DNA of 64,000 nt, from positions 10,419,369-10,483,368 of the forward strand of contig ML677374.1 of assembly GCA_007922305.1 (NCBI GenBank), written 5' to 3'. This DNA is from Dermatemys mawii. Lineage: Eukaryota > Chordata > Testudines > Dermatemydidae. Position 1 is the stretch's first letter; each line of letters opens with the position of its first letter. A model generated the notes under the pieces. That model was not told the origin of the DNA, did not search any database, and was given only the letters and a program-made list of their open reading frames with translations. A program made the translations under genes and the position numbers. Positions 11,551 to 22,287 of the stretch are shown in pieces.

Positions 11551-11640
11551 AGAAGTGACATAAATGCCTAAGTCCCATTTACTTTCAATGGGACTTAGGT
11601 TCTTAAGTCACGTAGGTGACTTTGAAAATTTTACCCAAAT
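11551..11640. repeat. short old repeat with perfect 13-bp inverted repeat
   Basis: CCTAAGTCCCATT (11567-11579) and its exact complement AATGGGACTTAGG (11587-11599) flank a 7-nt loop, with 'gactttgaaaattttaccc' outside. This belongs to a sauropsid repeat in which 'tcaatgggacttagg' recurs; a related fragment lies near 41.37 kb. Confidence 0.6.
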
Positions 11641-11842
11641 AACCTAAGGATGCTCACATCCCTGGATTATATAAGGCCATGTGCTAAACTGGTAAAATTC
11701 AGAATTCCACTCACTTACACCCAGGCTGAAGTTAGCCCTCTTTGTGCACTTAAAACCAACTCTTCCAGGGCATGGGAGTTAAGCACCTAAAAATCCTTGA
11801 GGATCTGGGCCCTAAGACACATTCATGATGGAGACTCTAAGG

Positions 11843-11982
11843 GGCTACAATAGGGTGACCAAACAGCAAATGTGAAAAATTGGGACAAGGGGTGGGAGGT
11901 ACTAGAAGCCTATAGAAGAAAAAGACCCAAAAATCAGGACTGTCCCTATAAAATTTGGACAGCTGATCACCCTAGGCTACAA
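11843..11982. mobile_element. hAT-like MITE, 124 bp, with perfect 8-bp target duplication
   Basis: The element is 11851-11974 with ends TAGGGTGACC and GATCACCCTA (inverted, one mismatch). It is flanked on both sides by GGCTACAA (11843-11850 and 11975-11982), an exact 8-bp duplication as expected for hAT transposition. The interior has 'aaatcaggactgtccctata', shared in reverse complement with the copy at 28585-28713. It is too short to encode a transposase. Confidence 0.85.
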
Positions 11983-14549
11983 TAATAATATTTGCTATTC
12001 ATGGCCATTGTCACTGTAGGTGGCCTCTGCATGATATTATAAACCTTACCTTGTGCTCCATTAAGTCTGCATCCAGTCTGATGAACCCTACTGTTCATTG
12101 TCCCCTACAACCTATTAGCTGGTTCACAAACTTTGCTAAGTGCTAAAACTTAATTAACTTAATTGTACGTATTCAGTCAGCAACATCCCACCTAAGCTTG
12201 GTGCTATTTACCGTAAAGCAGGGACCACAGGGTGAAGGCAGCTATTGTACAGAGGCACAATTTTAAAAAAAAAAAGGGTTGGGGGGGGCTTTACTGTTCT
12301 GTAGATCTGGGCCTAAATTCTTAATCAACATTGTTAATGAGAAGTTGCTTCAGCTCGGTTCTACTCCTGGTTTCTATTGTCGCATCAGGATTGCTTTGGT
12401 TTAGGCTTGTGAGTGCTTTCTAGTTTGGAAAGGCATCCAGCCATCCTTTGCAGGGCTGTTGGGGTTAAATCTAGAGGATCTGTTATTGATAAATGATAGG
12501 TTCTTCCTGGGAATCTGTCTCTTTACAACCTAGAGGCTTCAAAGTAAGGATGATGAAGGGAGAGGGAGTAGGGGAGGCAGCCAATATAAATCAGTACAAC
12601 CCCTCCATGCAGCCAGTTTCATTACAATTTCTAATGATTCCTAAAGTTGCTGTTTCTGAGGGAATACGCATGATCCTATACAAGTGAGAGAACTCTGCAA
12701 AGCCCATTTGCTCTAAGGAGTTTAGAAGGAAATTAAAATAATTATAGTACAAGAGTTTGAGGTTTTGTTTGGTTGTTTTTTGATTGTCTTGTTTGTAGAG
12801 TAAATCCAGAAGTGTTTCCATAGTGAGTACAAACAAACAGCCATCTGCTGGCCCATGAGACAGATCTAATCTCTCCCTTCTCAACCCAGTCTCATGTTTA
12901 TACAACGTGGCCATTGATTGCCGATTATAGATGCAACAGCACCCTTCACTGGATGGTTAGCAGAACCCAGTTTGTGCTAATTTAACTCTAATCAGTAGCT
13001 GATTCTACTGAGCTAGCTGCCTCATTCCTCCTCTACTTTTCAGTGTGGCTGGATTACATTGGAGTCTTTCCTTTTTTATTGTTATTTATTTGCTAATTGA
13101 TTTCCTTTTCTGAAATCGTTATGGTCCCACAAGCTTACTCTGCTAGTGACCTCTAGTGGGACATAGAGTTAGCGAGTCAAAGCATTTGGACGAAAAGTAT
13201 ATTGTCTCTAAAGAGTTTTGTTTGCCTTTTTGGTATGCTTTAGTAAATCATGCATGTTTCTGGTACCCTATAAACTGATGGGTCCTGATCCTACAGAAAC
13301 ACTAATGTACACGTACTTTATGCACAGGGGTTGTCCCACTGAAGCTAATGCAGGCCTACAGGCCCATAAAACCTACAGTTATGGGTCACTAAGATCTGTA
13401 AAACAACCAGAATGGCCAGGTCCCTGGCCTAATCCCAGCCGGTGATGTGGCTTTTATCGTCCTCCTTCCCAACTCCCTCCCCTGTCATGTTTTATTTCAT
13501 TGCCTACCTTGCAGCAGGGAGAGAAGAAGTTATTTATGAGAAGTATTTCGCTTCCCCAGCACACCCACGCCCACTAGGTCTCCCTGAATGTTTGTTAAAT
13601 AACAGCATTATATTCGCCCATTTCCACATCTCACTTGCACTTTCTGAGCTTGAGTAAATTTGTGAATGTGTCTGGTCTGGCCGTGTTCACTTCCATCCCG
13701 GCTTCCTTTGGCCGTTGGGGGTCAGCGCCTCCTTAATCTGGACCTTTTCCCTTTATTCATTTTTTTATGAATGACTTGTATTTTCATAACTACTGTTGCC
13801 AGCTCACACTTCCTTACTGCTCCTAGGCTCCCAGAAATTTAACCTTTATTTTAAACAAATCTTAACTTGCAAGAAAAAAGGGCCTAGTTTTGCAAACCTT
13901 ACCCTGAGGAAGCCAATTGAAATGAGTCCTTTCGGTTTACAGCAGCAGACATCTTTTAATGGCTTCATAGTTCCTTGTCTACTGGTTTTAATTCCCTTAG
14001 ATTTGATTCTTCAGAGGGAGTGCACAGAATTAATTCCAATTATATTCTCACTGCTGAAGGGATCATTTTTTTTCCTGTAGAATTATTCCTCTCTTGCCCA
14101 TGCACAGCCTTATTGTTGGTTGAGATAGGTAACCACATTATACTCGGATTCATCATGGTGCCTTTTATTTTATTACATTTTTTGATGTGTGTGTGTGAAG
14201 GGGAGTTCTCTCTTCTACACAATAAATGACCTCAATCAACTTTAATTTTCATATTCTGAAAGCAGTGATTTTCTGTACTGGAATCACCCTTTCAAAGCTA
14301 TTTCAAATCACAGGACCTAACCTAAATATTTAAAAAATCTCAGCCTGCTACATATCTGATTGCCAAGATCCTAGGTCTCTGACTTTTATGGCCTTCTGGA
14401 TGACAAACTGCAAACAAAAATGCTCTGCTATCTTCAAAACCATGCTCCTTCCATACGGATGCCGCAAAAGAGCAATAATTGTTTCCCACAGAAAAGACTA
14501 GCTAATTAACTTAATACATGTTGTGAGCAGAAGGAAGCCGATAAACTAA
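11983..14549. other. non-coding, no gene recognised
   Basis: Contains an A9-12/G8 run near 12265-12290. The sequence around 13.02-14.25 kb is unusually free of recognisable repeats and T-rich. Overlapping frames at 13.8-14.2 kb on both strands are likely chance. A conserved regulatory element is possible but cannot be judged without alignment. Confidence 0.5.
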
Positions 14550-14756
14550 TAAAGCCTTGTTTCCACGCAGTTTTCAGACAAGTCTAACTATTTATACACA
14601 CAGCTGGGGCTGTGATTTTTCTACCAAAATAACTAAATTGGTACAACCCCATGTGTGGACATAGTTATACTGGTGTAAAGGCACCGCTATACTGATAAAA
14701 GCCCCACTCCCATTATGGATGTAGTAGTACCATTTTTGTGCATAGACAAGGCCTAA
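14550..14756. mobile_element. Harbinger-like MITE, 201 bp, TAA target duplication
   Basis: Element 14553-14753 starts AGCCTTGTTTCCACGCAG and ends TTTTTGTGCATAGACAAGGCC. Its termini are inverted repeats with several mismatches (GGCCTTGTCTA against AGCCTTGTTTC). TAA flanks both sides, fitting the 3-bp TWA duplications of PIF/Harbinger elements. The interior has repeated 'ataactaaattggtacaac' and 'agttatactggtgtaaagg' motifs. Confidence 0.65.
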
Positions 14757-14994
14757 GAAAAAATGCCCTGGTCTCCTTTTGGAGCTTTTCCCATTTTTGC
14801 TGTAATCTTATTGTCTGACCTTGTATACTGAGCAGCTTGAGGTCAGGTCTGTCAGTGTTTGGACAGTTGACCCCTAGTAGAGATGCTAGTGGAGCAATAG
14901 GGTGTACTTACTTTTTTCTCTCTGAATTCATACTGAACCCATGTCCCCATGTAGTGTTGAGGACGCTGTGCGTGCCCTCTTTTGGGTATAACTG

Positions 14995-15155
14995 CTGGTA
15001 GGCTGCTTTATCCCCATTTTGCAGATGGAGAAAACTGATGTGGAGATAAATGCTCCATGTTACACAGCAAATTTGTGGCAGAGCAGGGAACAGAACCCAA
15101 GAGTCCTGTGGTTAAGCCCTGTGCATTAGCCTATGCTTGCCCATCCCTCTCCTTC
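14995..15155 (-). repeat. MIR-like SINE
   Basis: On the plus strand: 'tatccccattttgcagatgg', 'agaaaactgatgtggagata', 'acacagcaaatttgtggcag', 'agcagggaacagaacccaag' and 'agtcctgtggttaag'. This is the inverted MIR layout including the tRNA-related head at the high-coordinate end. Confidence 0.7.
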
Positions 15156-15164
15156 ATAAAGGTG

Positions 15165-15270
15165 TTTTAATAAATGCAAAGTATCTTTTTATTTATTTGT
15201 ATTGCAGCCCTACACACCCAAACTGAGATGGAGGCCCAGTTGTGTAGATGCTGTACAAATACATAGCAAA
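15165..15270 (-). repeat. SINE 3' tail, reverse complement
   Basis: 'tttttatttatttgtattgc' is followed by 'gagatggaggcccagttg' and 'tgtagatgctgtacaaatac'. This is the reverse complement of the tail motif at 4.33-4.44 kb (CAATGGGGCCC, ATACAAATAA). It may be the 3' part of the adjacent SINE. Confidence 0.5.
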
Positions 15271-15334
15271 AAAACCTATACTGAGGCAATGAGTTAATAC
15301 ATGAAATATGTAATTGTATATAAGACTTTAAATC

Positions 15335-15545
15335 CAAGGAGGAAGGATGGTCCAGTGATTAGGGCCTGTGACTAGGGAGACCTGGGTTCAAACCCCTACA
15401 TCACCACAGACTTCCCATAGGACCTCGGGCAAGTGGCTGTTGCTCTGTGCCTCAGTTCAATGTCTGTAAAACAGGGAGAGCAGCCTTGGCCTACCTCACA
15501 GGGTGCTGGGGAGATAAATACGTTACGGATTATGTGGTGCTGTGA
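15335..15545 (+). repeat. tRNA-derived SINE, nearly complete (MIR/CORE-like)
   Basis: The head AGGAAGGATGGTCCAGTG (15340-15357) leads to a clear B-box, GGGTTCAAACCCC (15384-15396). Then come 'cctcgggcaagtggctgttg', 'ctctgtgcctcagttcaatg', 'tctgtaaaacagggagag' and 'cctcacagggtgctgggg'. This is the canonical order tRNA head, CORE, 3' tail. The same 18-nt head recurs exactly in the SINE at 61.92 kb. Confidence 0.8.
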
Positions 15546-18032
15546 CACCATAGTAACGAGGGGCAGAGGAAATATCTGAGATAGGAAAAGGAACGGAAAC
15601 GCTGTGTTTTAAGAGTGAATTGTGAACTATGTGAGCAAGGTCAAGAGAGACTGGAAAGTGTATAATAATTCACCAGCTCTAAGAAGTGAGAGCAAAAGTG
15701 TCAAGGAGGAAGATGACGAGAGAAGCCTAACTAAAGCTGCGGTGAAGAAGGATGTTTGATCTGACACTCCTATTTTGTAGCGAGACTCATGGCCCAATGC
15801 TGTTCCTGGACCTCTGCCACGTTCATCAAAAGGATTTATTTTATTTGTGGTGTTGCCTGCCAAGAAATCAGACAGTCCAGCTGAAATTTTCTTCCAGGGC
15901 TTTGCTCTTTCAGTCATTTGTCATTCTGGGCAGAGCCAGAGAAGTCTGGTGGGTTGTTTTTTGTTTTTTTTTTTCCTTCTTGGCTTAGCTTTAAACTGCC
16001 TGTCACGCCTACAACTCTGCAGAAAGAGGATTTAGAGAGCAGCCCACTCTGATCTCACAGATCCCATTTTGATTTCCTAGTAGTCTTTCCCTAAAGTTAT
16101 GGACTATCAGTCCTTCACCCCCAGCTGAAGAATCTCACTCCGTTTGATTAACCGAAGACCTGTCTGAACCAATGGGGGAATTGCAAGACTTAAACCATAC
16201 TGGAATATTTTAGTCAACCCTATAATCTGCCCTCCAGTATCGTGCTAGTCGCAGGATGTGGTAGGAGAGCAGATCAGTGCTTCACCTGATGCAAACAGAG
16301 GTGGCTCCATTGATATCAATTCCACCTGAGGATCTAGCTAATTGTGTTTCTCATTTCTGAGATGAGAGAGCCCCAGAAGGAAGGTGGGATTTGTGTAAGA
16401 GTTCTGAATACCCTTTGGGGGAATGGGTTTAGGATTTGATCCAAAGCCCCTTGAAGTCAGGGGGGAAATGGGTTTCGGTTCAGTCCCTTGGTTGGGCATT
16501 TTTTGACTAAATGTAGTTATCAGTAGGGCTCTAGCGCTCTATCCTATACACAAAGATCTCTCACCTTTTATGCTGATACCCACCCTCTGTGTAGTCCATA
16601 GCATGGCTTCATACTATAACTTCTGAAACATACTCTGCAGCTAGCCTGCTTTTCACTTTGGCATGGGAAGGCCAGAGCGAGTGTATGTTGGCATATGAAA
16701 CAGAGTGGGTGGGAGGAATAGTCTTGCCATGTGAAAGGGGAGGGGAGGAATGAAGCAAAAGCAGTCAGAGATTTGGTTTCGGTTAAGAGAATAACTAGCA
16801 GCCATAGAGACCAGGGAGGCAGCAAAAGAGAAGAGCAATCTGTGTTCAGCAATGAGGCTTTGACGCTTTTCATTGTCAGTGCTTCAAAACAACTACCCAA
16901 CTAATCCCCAACACACCTGTGTGGGAAAGGCAGACCGTATCAGCCCCATCTCTCAGAGAGGGAGAACTGAGGCAGAGACCAAGTGATGGTGTAGTGTGGA
17001 ACTGGGAGGTGACCTGTGATGTGAATGCTACCTCTGCTCAAGAATATTGGACTGCTGCTGTCTAGAGGCCTGAGCCAAGTGGGCTTTGGATGAGACCCTA
17101 GTAGTTGCAGCAAGCAGAAGATAAACACCCTAGTGCTGTAATCAGTTAGCTAGGAGCAGTAGGGTCAAGTGCTAGTGGCCTGTGGCTTGGAAAACAGCTG
17201 CAGTTGAATTCTATTCCTGAGTATGAGCCTGGAGCCCCGGAGGGCCACACTGTGTGGCATAATGATAACAACGAAGTATTGAGTGGCCAGGGATTCGCTA
17301 TAGGTTGCCAAGGCTGCAGATGGAGTCGGTGTCAATGATGAGAATGGAACAGGGGAGCTTCTAGCTCTTAATCCTCTGCTCAGACTGTTAAACAGGCATT
17401 TCTGTAGTGAGGCATGATCCAGAGGACCCTTGGGTAGGCTCTGTAATGGGGCAGGCAGAGACATCTGTCCACTTCACATTCCCTGCAAAATACATCGACT
17501 CACAGAACAGCTTTGCAGAACTGATGCTGTTTCTCATCGGAGCTGGGGATGGAGGGCATTACGGAAGCGTGTGGGAAAAGCAAACAGGCTCCATGATTTT
17601 CATGAGAGCAAGCAAGCCTGAAGCCAAGCCACTTAGCACTCCAGCCTCCCAGCCACCAGCAGCACCAAAAACTGGCACAGCCAGCACCCACTCGCGGCTG
17701 CAAAGGGGAGGAGGATGAGCTACTTTCACAGAGGTACCGCCATAGGTTTTTAAGCATAGCAGTGACCAGTCAGTCATAGTCCGCCCCACCTTCTATTTGC
17801 ATTGATGGGTCTTGTCAGTGCACAGCACTGAGCAAAGACAATGTGGGGAGAATGGAGGGAGAAGAATCTAAAACTGAATAAAGGGCCCAATAAGAGAGCA
17901 GATGGATGGAACCGATCACCGGGTCCCCACCTGGAGTCTGGGAGCGCTCTCCCTTTCTCATGCACCATGAGCGGGTAAGGGAAAGAGTGAGCAGAAATAT
18001 TAGTTAGTCCTGCACTAATTGGGTGGTATTAC
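15546..18032. other. non-coding, no gene recognised
   Basis: Includes a T-rich run near 15956-15975. Around 16905-16990 is a weak inverted-MIR-like segment ('cccatctctcagagaggg', 'actgaggcagagaccaagtg'). Several overlapping frames at 17.16-17.79 kb are open on both strands because local stop codons are rare, not because of a gene. Confidence 0.5.
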
Positions 18033-18117
18033 GTGTGTGTGTGTGTCTGTGTCTGTGTCTGTGTGTGTGTGTGTGTCTGTGTGTGTGTCTGTGTGTGTGT
18101 CTGTGTCTGTGTGTGTT
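18033..18117. repeat. complex (TG)n/(TGTC)n microsatellite
   Basis: About 85 bp of GT units interrupted at regular intervals by C, giving GTGTCT variants. Length and structure suggest an unstable, polymorphic tract that could adopt Z-DNA. Confidence 0.95.
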
Positions 18118-19643
18118 TGCGCGCCAGCAGGGGCTTGCGAGATTTAAGTGTTGTGCTGATTTGTAAGTTAACTCACCCTCTTGCCCCAGTCTGGGTAAAA
18201 CACCTTTAAAAGACCTGGCAAGTGATCATGAAACAAAAATGCCCAAACGAATGGGTAAGTGATGAGAACTATCATGGGCACTCATGGCAATATATGGAGA
18301 CTGACTGTTGTTGCCAAACCCTGAGCTGCCAAGGAGCCCTTTGAACAGAGGATTTGGAGGCAGTATTTGGCCATTGCGGAGACACGGAGAGACTTTACAC
18401 AGGGGAGTGCAATGCACTAAGACTCTTCTGTAGCAAAACAAATGGCCGTACTTAATCAAAATGTTAAATAAACCCGATTGTAATGTTACTGGAAAGTTCA
18501 CCCAGGGTCTTGGGTCTGTGTCAAAATCCATCTTACATACACACACATCCTCTGAAGGTGATGGAGGGAGCTAATATCGCCAAGTCAATCTGCCTGAATT
18601 CTCTCGCACAGCTGAGTGAGCTCAACCTGTCTGTCTCCCCCCCAACCTCAGCTTTTGTTTCTGGAGGTGTGCATGGCCCCTTTGTCACCTCACTTCTAGC
18701 CCAGCTGACAGGGCCAGAACACTGATCGCTTCAATTCCAGCAGCATACAGAGTGTAGCTCCTAAGCCAAGCATGCATTCCCCTTTCCAGTCTGTGGCCAA
18801 TCAAAACTTCCACTCACACAGGAATAAGGCAGTGTGTTAATATAAAATACCCCGATTAAGTCCCTAGACTGAGCTACTTTGCCTTCCCTGGTGGAACACT
18901 AGCCTGCTGCTTTTCTCCCGTTCATGTAACTTCACCCTCTTCAGGGGAGCTCATGGCATACCATCAGTAAACCTAAAAGGAGAGTCAGGTCCTATATGTT
19001 TGGTGTCGTACTGAGCAGACCCAATGTTTGTCTTAAAGTCCCTAGAAAGTGGCTTGAGCTCCTTGCTGTTGGGCTATGTGTGTTGCCGCCGGCTGTCCTT
19101 GTGCCAAGCTGTGATAATACCGAATTTCAGAATGCCTGCCAGGAGCAATTTTCCTTCTCCACAGCCGATACCTTATCTCGTTTTCCATGTTGCTTCTCTC
19201 CAGCAGTTTGTCTGATAACTAAGAATGCTGAAAGTGCCACACAAGCTGGGAGCACGTAGGGCACTCTGCTAATATTAAAAATTAGAAACTGACAGAAGAT
19301 TCGAATGCACGTTAGGCCCACGGCAGGGGCGGTAATACTTCTGTCATACAGGGTTGTATGGCACCATGCCCTTGATTAACGCTCTCTGTACTCTGCTTTA
19401 GCAGCGCGCCGTATTTCCTGAGTGCTCATCAAAAAAAAGCGCCTGGCACTTCTTTCACCAGAATTGGCACCAGTGATCAGTTTCCACGCTGGGTAATTAG
19501 TCTGCATAAGTGATAGGTTTAATGAGCTATGAACTACTTGTTGTCTTGTCTTTAGGCTGCTGTATGCTGCTAAGACGGCTGCAGTGTTCCTCACTAGAGG
19601 CGACTGCATTTCAGTGGTGAATTAACTGAGTTACCCCCCAAGG
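18118..19643. other. non-coding, no gene recognised
   Basis: Chance frames only; the longest is about 106 codons on the minus strand (18546-18226) and lacks any signature. No transposon ends or RNA genes were recognised. Confidence 0.55.
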
Positions 19644-19895
19644 CATTAATTCCCAAACGTTCGCCTGTGAACCCCTTTCACTAAAATGTCAGGCTTGCGA
19701 ACCCCCCCCCCCCCCCCCAAAAATGAATATTTAAATTAGAAAAGCAATGTTCTTGGAAATATAAAATTTGTTTTTTATGACATGCGTATTACACACTATT
19801 TATTATTAATGTAATAAAAATACTGTAATGATAACTAATTATGAAAAATGGCAACACGCTTCCAAGAGCTCACTTTCATAGCTTGTAGCACTTTG

Positions 19896-20563
19896 TTATA
19901 AGACCGGGGGGGGGGGGGGGGGGGNNNNNNNNNNNNNNNNNNNNNNNNNNNNNNNNNNNNNNNNNNNNNNNNNNNNNNNNNNNNNNNNNNNNNNNNNNNN
20001 NNNNNNNNNNNNNNNNNNNNNNNNNNNNNNNNNNNNNNNNNNNNNNNNNNNNNNNNNNNNNNNNNNNNNNNNNNNNNNNNNNNNNNNNNNNNNNNNNNNN
20101 NNNNNNNNNNNNNNNNNNNNNNNNNNNNNNNNNNNNNNNNNNNNNNNNNNNNNNNNNNNNNNNNNNNNNNNNNNNNNNNNNNNNNNNNNNNNNNNNNNNN
20201 NNNNNNNNNNNNNNNNNNNNNNNNNNNNNNNNNNNNNNNNNNNNNNNNNNNNNNNNNNNNNNNNNNNNNNNNNNNNNNNNNNNNNNNNNNNNNNNNNNNN
20301 NNNNNNNNNNNNNNNNNNNNNNNNGGGGGGGGGGCGCCAGTGAGGCCACGGAGCGCTTGGCAGGGGAGCGTGGGGGCAGGGGCAGGGGCTGAGGGGAGCT
20401 TGGCAGGGGGGGCCGAGGGGCATTTGGTGGGGGACCGTGGAGCGCTTGTGGGAGGGGGAGCTTGGTGGCGGTGGGGGCAGGGAGAGCACCGCGGGCTGCA
20501 GGGAAGGGCTTGGCAGGCCACATGCGGCCCGTGGGCCGTGTGTTTGAGACCCCTGTTATAAGA
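19896..20563. mobile_element. inner hAT-like insertion spanning the assembly gap
   Basis: TTATAAGA occurs at 19896-19903 and again at 20556-20563 (within a shared 10-mer GTTATAAGAC), giving an 8-bp target duplication. The right end reads 'gggccgtgtgtttgagac' plus CCCTG, so the inverted left end would be CAGGGGTCTCAAAC. Instead CCGGGG passes into a G19 run and then N. GC-rich G-tract sequence fills 20335-20550. Confidence 0.6.
19925..20324. other. assembly gap, 400 N
   Basis: Exactly 400 Ns, bounded by 19 G (19906-19924) and 10 G (20325-20334). Homopolymer G and high local GC are the likely cause of assembly failure. The length looks estimated. Open frames crossing it are artefacts. Confidence 0.98.
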
Positions 20564-20992
20564 CAAGGCTCCTGTGTTTCCTCAAGGAGTAGCAGAGGTG
20601 AGACAGCAGGAAGAAATTTAAGCAACCAACTGAGAGTTCCTCCTACACAAGCATTCAGGTCTTGAGCAGTCCAGGCAAACACCACACGTTACAAGAAAGC
20701 TTTAACTTGTTCTTCATAATACTTTTAAAAACAATACTAGCTGCCTATTTAATTTTAAAAACAGCAAAAAATAGCCACCTCCCTTTCCATCTCTTAGAAG
20801 GAGTCTTGAGGTTTAAATCTGCTCAGTGTGCTAGATATGATTGCTTTGATCTGCTTAGCTCTTGGAAGTCCAGGGGCTCTGGGCTGCTGGTGCCATGTTG
20901 CTCGGGGTTACCTAGGGACTGCTCTGTTCACGATTAGGGAATTTTTTTTCCCAGGAAACCCTGTAACCTTTCACAACCCCCCCCCCCCCAGG

Positions 20993-22236
20993 TGTACCTG
21001 TCCATGCCCACAGAGACATGCTCAGGCTGGCTAGCCTGTCCCCCTGCTCGCACGGCCACAGCTGCAGTCTATTCACAGTGTGTTTAGCTTGCTGACAGCC
21101 AGTATGAGATTGTCTCCTTGAGCGAGGAATCCCAGCTCCATGTGTACAGGTACCCACGGTATACATGTCACTGCCCTGAAAAATGTGCCTCATATGCTGT
21201 TAGCATTATGATTCAGAGTTGACGCCATAGGATGAATGGGCAGTTCCCATTTCCCAGGCTGCCGTCAAGGTCTGTGTTGGTTTTCACTAGTTTATACTCG
21301 GTTGGAGTTTAGCTGCATAAAGGCTGGGTATGTATTATTTATATATATTTATTATTTATCCTTCTAGAATGCAAGCGTCAAGTCTGTAGAATTGGTACAG
21401 GCCAAGTGACTGTTCACACGTGCTTGGCAAAAGCCCCGGAGAAGACCCTCACTCGTGGGCTCACAAGCGACACATTGGGCTTGGGGTCATGAGCACATCT
21501 GAAATCATGCTGGTCGAGTCTTGCACTGCCTCTTACTGGTGCTGCTTTCGCTGCCTTTAACCCTAGGAATAAGAATCTTGCTGGCTGTGGAATCCGTGTC
21601 CTCAGGGGACTGACAGAAACCACTCGCTCTCACGTCATGGAATGTTGTATACACTTAACACTCGCAGCCTGCCTCTGACACAAGGAAGGGTCTCCCCAGC
21701 GCTGGGGCCAGTAGGTTGGTTCAGTGCTTGCTAATGTTTGATGAAGTCTTCCCTGGTTAGCAGCAGCGGCGTGTGATCTTGTGAAGTACAAACAATTCTG
21801 GGCCAAATGCAGTGGTGGTGTAAGTAGGTGCAACTCCAGTGACGATCAGTGTGCTTCTCTGTATTTCAGCCATGTATTCTCATTTCACGTTGAAATGAGA
21901 CATGGCACTTTGCCAGTGGGTAAGCAGTGCTAAGAGTCCAATTGTGCTCTTACGCAGGTGTCAGTAGATTTACAACAGTGTAAACCCAGTGCGTGAGAGC
22001 ACAATCAGCCTGGACATATTACTGTTAAGTGAGGTATGTGCCTGCCATTTGTTTAGTGGAGAAATACTATAGTGTCTGTGATATATGCAGTCATTAAAGC
22101 ACCCATGTACCTTTAAAAGGGAAAGATTTCCAGTGAGGCAGATATTCTGGGCTTTGCTGCTGTGAACTGTGATCCCAGTTGCATGAAGTCTGTAATAAAT
22201 GCAAACTCAAGACAAGGTCTCTATTAAACACTGTCA
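20993..22236. other. non-coding, no gene recognised
   Basis: Lies 3' of LRRC75A. Around 21790-22015 are old repeat motifs ('ggccaaatgcagtggtggtg', 'tagatttacaacagtgtaaa'). The stretch at 21330-21365 is AT-rich (TTTATATATATTTATTATTTA). No RNA gene was identified. Confidence 0.5.
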
Positions 22237-22287
22237 TTTATTTTGATTATGGATAGCTCCTTTATTGCAAACAAAAAAAAGTTTATT
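22237..22287 (-). promoter_or_regulatory. cluster of three AATAAA poly(A) signals, candidate distal LRRC75A 3' end
   Basis: TTTATT occurs at 22237-22242, 22261-22266 and 22282-22287, which is AATAAA three times on the minus strand within 51 bp, next to a U-rich stretch. It lies about 1.7 kb beyond the LRRC75A stop, a plausible distance for a 3' UTR. AATAAA also occurs by chance in AT-rich DNA. Confidence 0.35.

Larger units (their letters stand above)
19644..20992. mobile_element. outer hAT-like non-autonomous element, interrupted
   Basis: Starts near 'ttcccaaacgttcgcctgtg' with 'aacccctttcactaaaatg' and 'tcaggcttgcgaacccccc', and ends near 'accctgtaacctttcacaac' plus a C run (about 20978-20991). 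This is the plan of a large reptile hAT-derived repeat with 'TTCCCAAAC' ends and AT-rich interior. The flanks 19905/20556 are contiguous in that plan once the inner insertion is removed. The outer borders are approximate and no outer target duplication was found. Confidence 0.5.

Noticed and set aside
15340..15410. Possible intact tRNA gene with a good B-box
   Set aside because: No cloverleaf can be drawn and it continues into a SINE CORE, so it is a SINE head.
17407..17789. Overlapping frames of 63-103 codons on both strands
   Set aside because: Simultaneous openness in several frames reflects stop-poor composition, not coding.
19835..20685. Three long minus-strand frames (197-269 codons) over 19.8-20.7 kb
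   Set aside because: They are open only because 400 Ns and G runs contain no stops; the rest is hAT-like repeat.
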